NCBI GenBank assembly: GCA_023159155.1
Contig: JAJNNX010000074.1
Location: 1-64,000, forward strand
Length of the DNA stretch: 64,000 bases
Direction of reading: 5' to 3'
Source: Ustulina deusta
Taxonomy: Eukaryota > Ascomycota > Sordariomycetes > Xylariales > Xylariaceae
In this document: piece after piece, positions 60,001 to 64,000 of the stretch
How the letters are laid out: every line of letters begins with the position of its first letter
Position numbering within the stretch: position 1 is the first letter of the stretch
Program-made: the position numbers and the translations under genes
The notes under the pieces: generated by a model
Databases searched by the model: none
Told to the model about the DNA's origin: nothing
Seen by the model: the letters and a program-made list of their open reading frames with translations, nothing else

Positions 60001-60622
60001 TCTGCTGAACCTTTTGGCGTTCAATCTTGACTACGTCGCCGTGTTTCACGAGATTCGTCCCACTCCTAGTTGCCCAACCCTCAGCACCAAAGGCGCCGAC
60101 ATAGCGGACATCGAGATTACCCCGGGGAGGATGTATATGAGCAGGAGGTTCGACCTTGGGGGGGGATCTCGTGGCGAGGGGGGAAGAGGTGGATCGGGGG
60201 AGTGCCGTCGCTTTCATTAACGGGTGAGAGCGCACTTGGTAGTTTTTCCAGGTACCGTCAAAGTACATATTGACAGCTCTTTCCAGACTATCTCCACACT
60301 TTGCGCGGATGATGGCCATGATTTCCGGGTTGACGGTGTCGCCCACCAAACTCTGAAAGGCATCCTGATCAAAGGTGACGGAGGCGTCAGACTCCGTGAA
60401 GGGTTGCGGCGGCGGCGGCGCAGGGGAGCGGCCGGCTTGGTGGACAGGCGAAGCAGGAGCGGCAGCAGGATTTTCGGACGGCCGTGGAGACGTCAAAGGC
60501 CCTGCGCGAGAATGCTCGTTTCGAAGATGGTGCGGCGTGGAATCATCGGAGACGCGGGTGTCGGGATCGGCAAAGAATCTTTGTTTCTTAGCCGGCGGCT
60601 CTCCGGAGTCGGTGGAACTCAT
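57070..60622 (-). CDS. Rad5-type SNF2 ATPase / ubiquitin ligase
   Basis: Four minus-strand exons (60622-59529, 59475-58342, 58291-57209, 57148-57070) give 1129 residues; introns are 53, 50 and 60 bp. Order of domains: disordered Pro/Ser N-terminus, a UBA-like segment near 90-130, HIRAN (about 170-290), SNF2 helicase with DEMGLGKT (495-502) and DEAH (644-647), a C3HC4 RING (C875, C878, C891, H893, C896, C899, C916, C919) inserted in the helicase, and the C-terminal helicase lobe ending in 'QAIDRVHRMGQ'. Rad5 polyubiquitinates PCNA with Mms2-Ubc13 and remodels stalled forks. The last exon supplies the conserved end 'GMMTDEEKRLQRIEDIK'. The ATG at 60622 precedes a basic nuclear signal (PPAKKQR). 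Confidence 0.95.
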
Positions 60623-61117
60623 AGTAAGCACCACGGTTCACGAGAATAATACAGCCGAGCGGCCAGCATTTTCATCGGGGAGTGGGTTTGAGAGCGGTTG
60701 TGTGAGAAGCCGGATGTTGGAGAGGCTTACATGGTCGAGAAGTCGGCATACCGAGAGTAGCTCAGGGAGTCGACGCGCTTGCAAGCCCTATCCTTGGGCG
60801 TTTGGCGGGGTGACGCGACTCGTTCGACGGGTCATCAGCTGACCGCGTTAATTAATGGGCTCAGCACCGTATGTAATCACTGCCTGCCTACTTATCTATC
60901 TGCCTTACCTTACGTAGAAGTATATGTTTACACGGTGCGAAATGCCTTATCATCCTATCGAGACGTACTAGGTACTAGTGGAGACTAGAGGGGCCCTTGA
61001 TGTCATTTTGATCCTGTTATGTTCTGCAACCTGCTGCAGCATCCTACCATTTTGCCTACTTTTCGCTGTTGTACTATATCCCGATGGAGTGTATAATATA
61101 GCCTTTATTTCCTTTCA
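60623..61117. promoter_or_regulatory. Divergent promoter, Rad5 / NDUFAF6 homologue
   Basis: 495 bp shared by two divergent genes. No TATA box. Plus-strand frames across it continue from the Rad5 antisense and are not genes. Confidence 0.5.
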
Positions 61118-62354
61118 ATGCATCGTGCAATTCGGTTGTGTCGTAAGCTGCAATGGCAAAGGCCCAGGCCGACTGTTCGGTTCTCGCGAAGAACTCTGGT
61201 CACAGATGTTGACGTTGATAAGGCGAGACAATACTGCCTCGCCCAGCTGAGGTACGGTATTTATTAGCATCTTGATCTGCATCTCCAATTTAGTCGTCCT
61301 CGTTTCCTCTTCTCCTTTTTTCTTCTGGCTCGCGAACAGGACCCAAGACAAGGCCACGACACTGACGGCACTAGACAGACAGTCTGACTACGATTCCTTC
61401 TTGACCCGAAACTTCATCCCGAAATCGAGACGAGACGCCTACGACGCCTTTCGCGCGCTCAACCTCGAGCTCGTGCGCCTCCCCGAGCTCGTGTCGAACC
61501 CGACCATCGGTCAGCTGCGCTTCCAGTTCTGGCGCGATGCCGTCACTCACACTTTTGCCGGCCGCCCGCCCAAAGAGCCCATCATGATTCTCCTCCACAG
61601 AGTCCTGTCGCGCCTGGCTGAGACCTCCCCCGAGAGCAACCCCGGCTCCATCCGATTCTGGTTGTTGCGCATGATCAACACACGGGAGAAGCACATGGAT
61701 AACAGGCCTTTCCCGAGTCTTGCCGCTCTTGAGGACTACGCCGAGAATACGTATTCTACCCTCATGTACTCCACACTGGCTGCCTTGTCCGTCCAGTCCG
61801 TGCACCTCGATCATCTGGCCAGTCACATAGGGAAGGCATGTGGCATTGCTGCCGTGTGTAGAGGCATACCCGTTCTAGCGTCGCCCACTCCTCCCGTCAA
61901 GTCTCCTGGCGGCGCAAATGTTGCTGCTAGCAGAAACCCCGTCTTACTTCTGCCCTTGGACATCATGGCGGAGACTGGCTTGAGAGAAGAAGATGTCTAC
62001 CGCCACGGCCCCGAAGCCGAGGGCTTCCAAGATGCCGTCTTCAAAGTGGCAACGCGTGCGAATGACCACCTTATCACCGCTCGGGAGATGTTGAAGAACA
62101 TTCGAGCAGGAGAGCACCCAGGACATGAATACGAACACCAGGGCGAAGAGCAGCATGAGTATCCCGATTCAGACTCCAGCCGAGATGGTATTGATCCCCT
62201 ACTTCGAAGGGGATTTGGAGTGCTGTTGGAGGGTGTACCAGCCCATGATTATCTTGCCCGACTTGAAGCTGCGAACTTCAACCCATTTACGGTAAAAGGC
62301 AGCTGGAAGCTCCCATGGCGGCTCTGGCGGGCGCACAAGGCACAGCAAATTTGA
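61118..62354 (+). CDS. NDUFAF6 homologue, mitochondrial complex I assembly factor
   Basis: Exon 1 61118-61251, a 127-bp intron (GTACGG...AGACAG), exon 2 61379-62354; 369 residues. I place the start at ATG 61118 because that frame yields an Arg-rich amphipathic presequence (MHRAIRLCRKLQWQRPRPTV), then 'ARQYCLAQLR' joined by the splice to 'QSDYDSFLTRNFIP', as in the family. The body is the squalene/phytoene-synthase fold ('ELVSNPTIGQLRFQFWRDAV', 'HIGKACGIAAVCRGIP'). The Asp-rich motifs of true synthases are missing, as expected for NDUFAF6. It works in the mitochondrial matrix or inner membrane in early complex I assembly. The tail contains a His/Glu-rich insert near 285-305. Confidence 0.9.
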
Positions 62355-63461
62355 GAATTGCGGGTACCCCTCCTCCCTCTCCTCGACCGCTCTAACGACC
62401 ATGGTCGGGACCATAATTAAATGCGATTTTCACTAAGGCTAGGAGAGCTAGTCCTGGTAAAATGACCAGAAGGAGGTCAGCACTCATCCGAGAAACTATG
62501 TCAGGTCGTCTTAAAGCTATGCAGATACGTAGGATCACAAAGTTCTGTTTCAGAGAAGTCCATAGGCGCACTGTCGAGGTAAACAAATGGCTAGACTAAA
62601 TTGCATAAAATTCTATTGGTGCCAAATTGTTGGTCACCCAGGAAGCGATAACTGCTTTGTCACCCTTACGTAATATATTCAACCTCATGCCCGCGAATCC
62701 TAGAGCAAATCTTGGGTGATGTCAAGTCATAGCTGAACCGCTATTGAATTTGATTAATGATTATTATTCATCGCCTCATCCCTATCACCACGGTGCCAAA
62801 AAAAAATGCTACATAGTATCCAATCAAGCACTCGCAGACATATGCCTGTATCCGCCGAGTTAGACGTGAGATGTTCAGGCGTTCTCAACCGGCCAAATAA
62901 ACCCTCAATTTCCAACATTTTCGGGTTTACCCGAACGTGCATGCGTATACGGTCAAGAATAGCACGAGCAATTGGGATAGGCGCCCCGCTGTTCCATGAT
63001 AGCCATGGCCAGTATCGTCAAGACGAAGGGCATCGAAACCAATCGTGTGTCTTCCGGTCATGAAACAAAGACGGCAGAGGTTTTGGTGGAATCGTAAATA
63101 CATCTAGATGAATCATCAGGTTGCCGAGACCGGTCTTTGGCAGGCTTCTCGGCGGTCCATCTGCGATCTTGGTCATCTGAACACAGCGCTTCAATCCTCG
63201 AGATCCCCAGATAAGCGTGGAGAGGAAGCTCTTCAAGTGCAAATCGAACATATTCCTCCCTTAATTACGCCCTTTTTGAAGGGAGCGTTAGGTGAGCGAT
63301 AGCAGCTCCGCAGAGTAGAAGGCCTGCGCAACCAAGGATCACGTTCAGGGCGCTTAAGTACTCGTTGATTCAATAGATTAAGCTGTAAGCTATGTCGTGT
63401 TGGAGGTGTCATGACGTTAAACTATGTTGGCGATAATCTATAATGCTCTCTTTGCCGGCTC
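62355..63461. other. Intergenic region, no intact gene
   Basis: About 1.1 kb without a recognisable gene. Frames of 60-85 codons are present on both strands but lack family-like features. Confidence 0.5.
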
Positions 63462-64000
63462 TTACCACGAGCTCTCGGCGCACTCGCACCGATAGGTAGA
63501 AAAATATGACTCCGAGTCTATATAGGGGAGGTAGACTTCAAGTAGGCGTAACCCGTCACCATTTACCCTGTGCGCCTCATCCCATGCTATAAAGCATTGC
63601 CGTATTGCGCCGTCCAGGTGTTGCGAAGAGCTGTTTATGAGGTTCATTCGTAGGTCATGATGTCGATCGAGAGTTGCGTCACTGGCTAGCACTTCAAACA
63701 AGAGGACTTTTGCCTGGAATGCTAAATTTTGCTGCTTGATAGCAATATCTTTCCAGTTCTCCATATCCCCCGACTAGATATCCTGCAGAACACTTTGCAA
63801 TGTATCTGACGCGTATTGATGCTGTCCCAGCTCATGAGCAGACAAGGAGTCTAGGTATTGGGTTATGCAACACTTGTATCGGGCTGTTTCGTAGTAGGAT
63901 CGAGCCGCCAGGATTTTTCTTGAAATTTCTTGGGCTTGAGCGAATTTTTTCATTCCTATCAGACTCTCAATATAGAGTATCTGAGAATGTAGGGTTTCAG
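63462..64000 (-). pseudogene. TPR-like gene fragment with an in-frame stop, runs off the right edge
   Basis: Reading the minus strand from the window edge, 74 codons are open ('AQAQEISRKILAARSYYETA' and similar helical, TPR-like composition). They are broken by TAG (63776-63774) and then continue in the same frame for 104 codons to TAA at 63464-63462. Alternation of Leu/Ala and Tyr/Arg is typical of helical repeats. The stop may be a CAG-to-TAG change. The final codons overlap a GTAAGA donor-like word, so more exons could follow at lower coordinates. A separate gene starting at ATG 63764 is possible. The family is unknown. Confidence 0.45.

Overview
The window looks like nuclear DNA of a filamentous ascomycete (Pezizomycotina, probably Sordariomycetes). 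Its genes are intron-poor, with short introns (mostly 50-80 bp, GTRNGT donors). The housekeeping set is fungal: Sec63, Ste14, Lag1-type ceramide synthase, Rad5 with HIRAN and RING, Pro3/P5CR and an NDUFAF6 homologue. The DNA is sharply split between gene-bearing sequence of ordinary composition and almost pure A+T blocks (about 10% G+C in the lines I counted). The AT blocks carry the transition-only decay expected from repeat-induced point mutation (RIP).

Layout. 1-14.3 kb is an AT-rich block without genes. It holds two direct copies of a ~2.5 kb repeat, a degenerate tandem array between them, and a few less-mutated islets. 14.5-18.3 kb is a decayed boundary zone with a 5'-truncated ankyrin-associated gene and coding-like remnants. 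18.3-31.8 kb carries a TMEM170-like membrane protein, a maltose/NodL-type O-acetyltransferase, Ste14, Sec63, an LCHN/DENND11-type protein, an SDR oxidoreductase, a decayed small-secreted-protein-like frame and a 63-residue Cys-rich protein with a myristoylation-type N-terminus. 33.1-40.2 kb is one RIP-degraded Ty1/copia retrotransposon on the minus strand, with matched 162-bp LTRs, a tRNA-iMet-type primer binding site and recognisable reverse-transcriptase blocks. Beside it lies a disabled MFS transporter (40.3-42.0 kb). 42-64 kb carries a secreted carboxylesterase, P5CR, a C2H2 zinc-finger protein, an intact MFS transporter, ceramide synthase, Rad5, the NDUFAF6 homologue and, at the right edge, a TPR-like frame broken by one stop.

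The intact genes do not form one pathway or a biosynthetic cluster. Several act in the ER and membrane system (Sec63 translocation, Ste14 prenyl-protein methylation, ceramide synthase, TMEM170, a DENN-type protein). Two gene pairs are divergent with short shared promoters (acetyltransferase/Ste14, Rad5/NDUFAF6). I rebuilt exon structures by hand from splice sites and frame; each model closes on a whole number of codons. I did not find a new multi-gene system. The most notable items are the Copia element frozen by RIP, the secreted-protein-like frame interrupted only by TGA, and the small Cys-rich protein.
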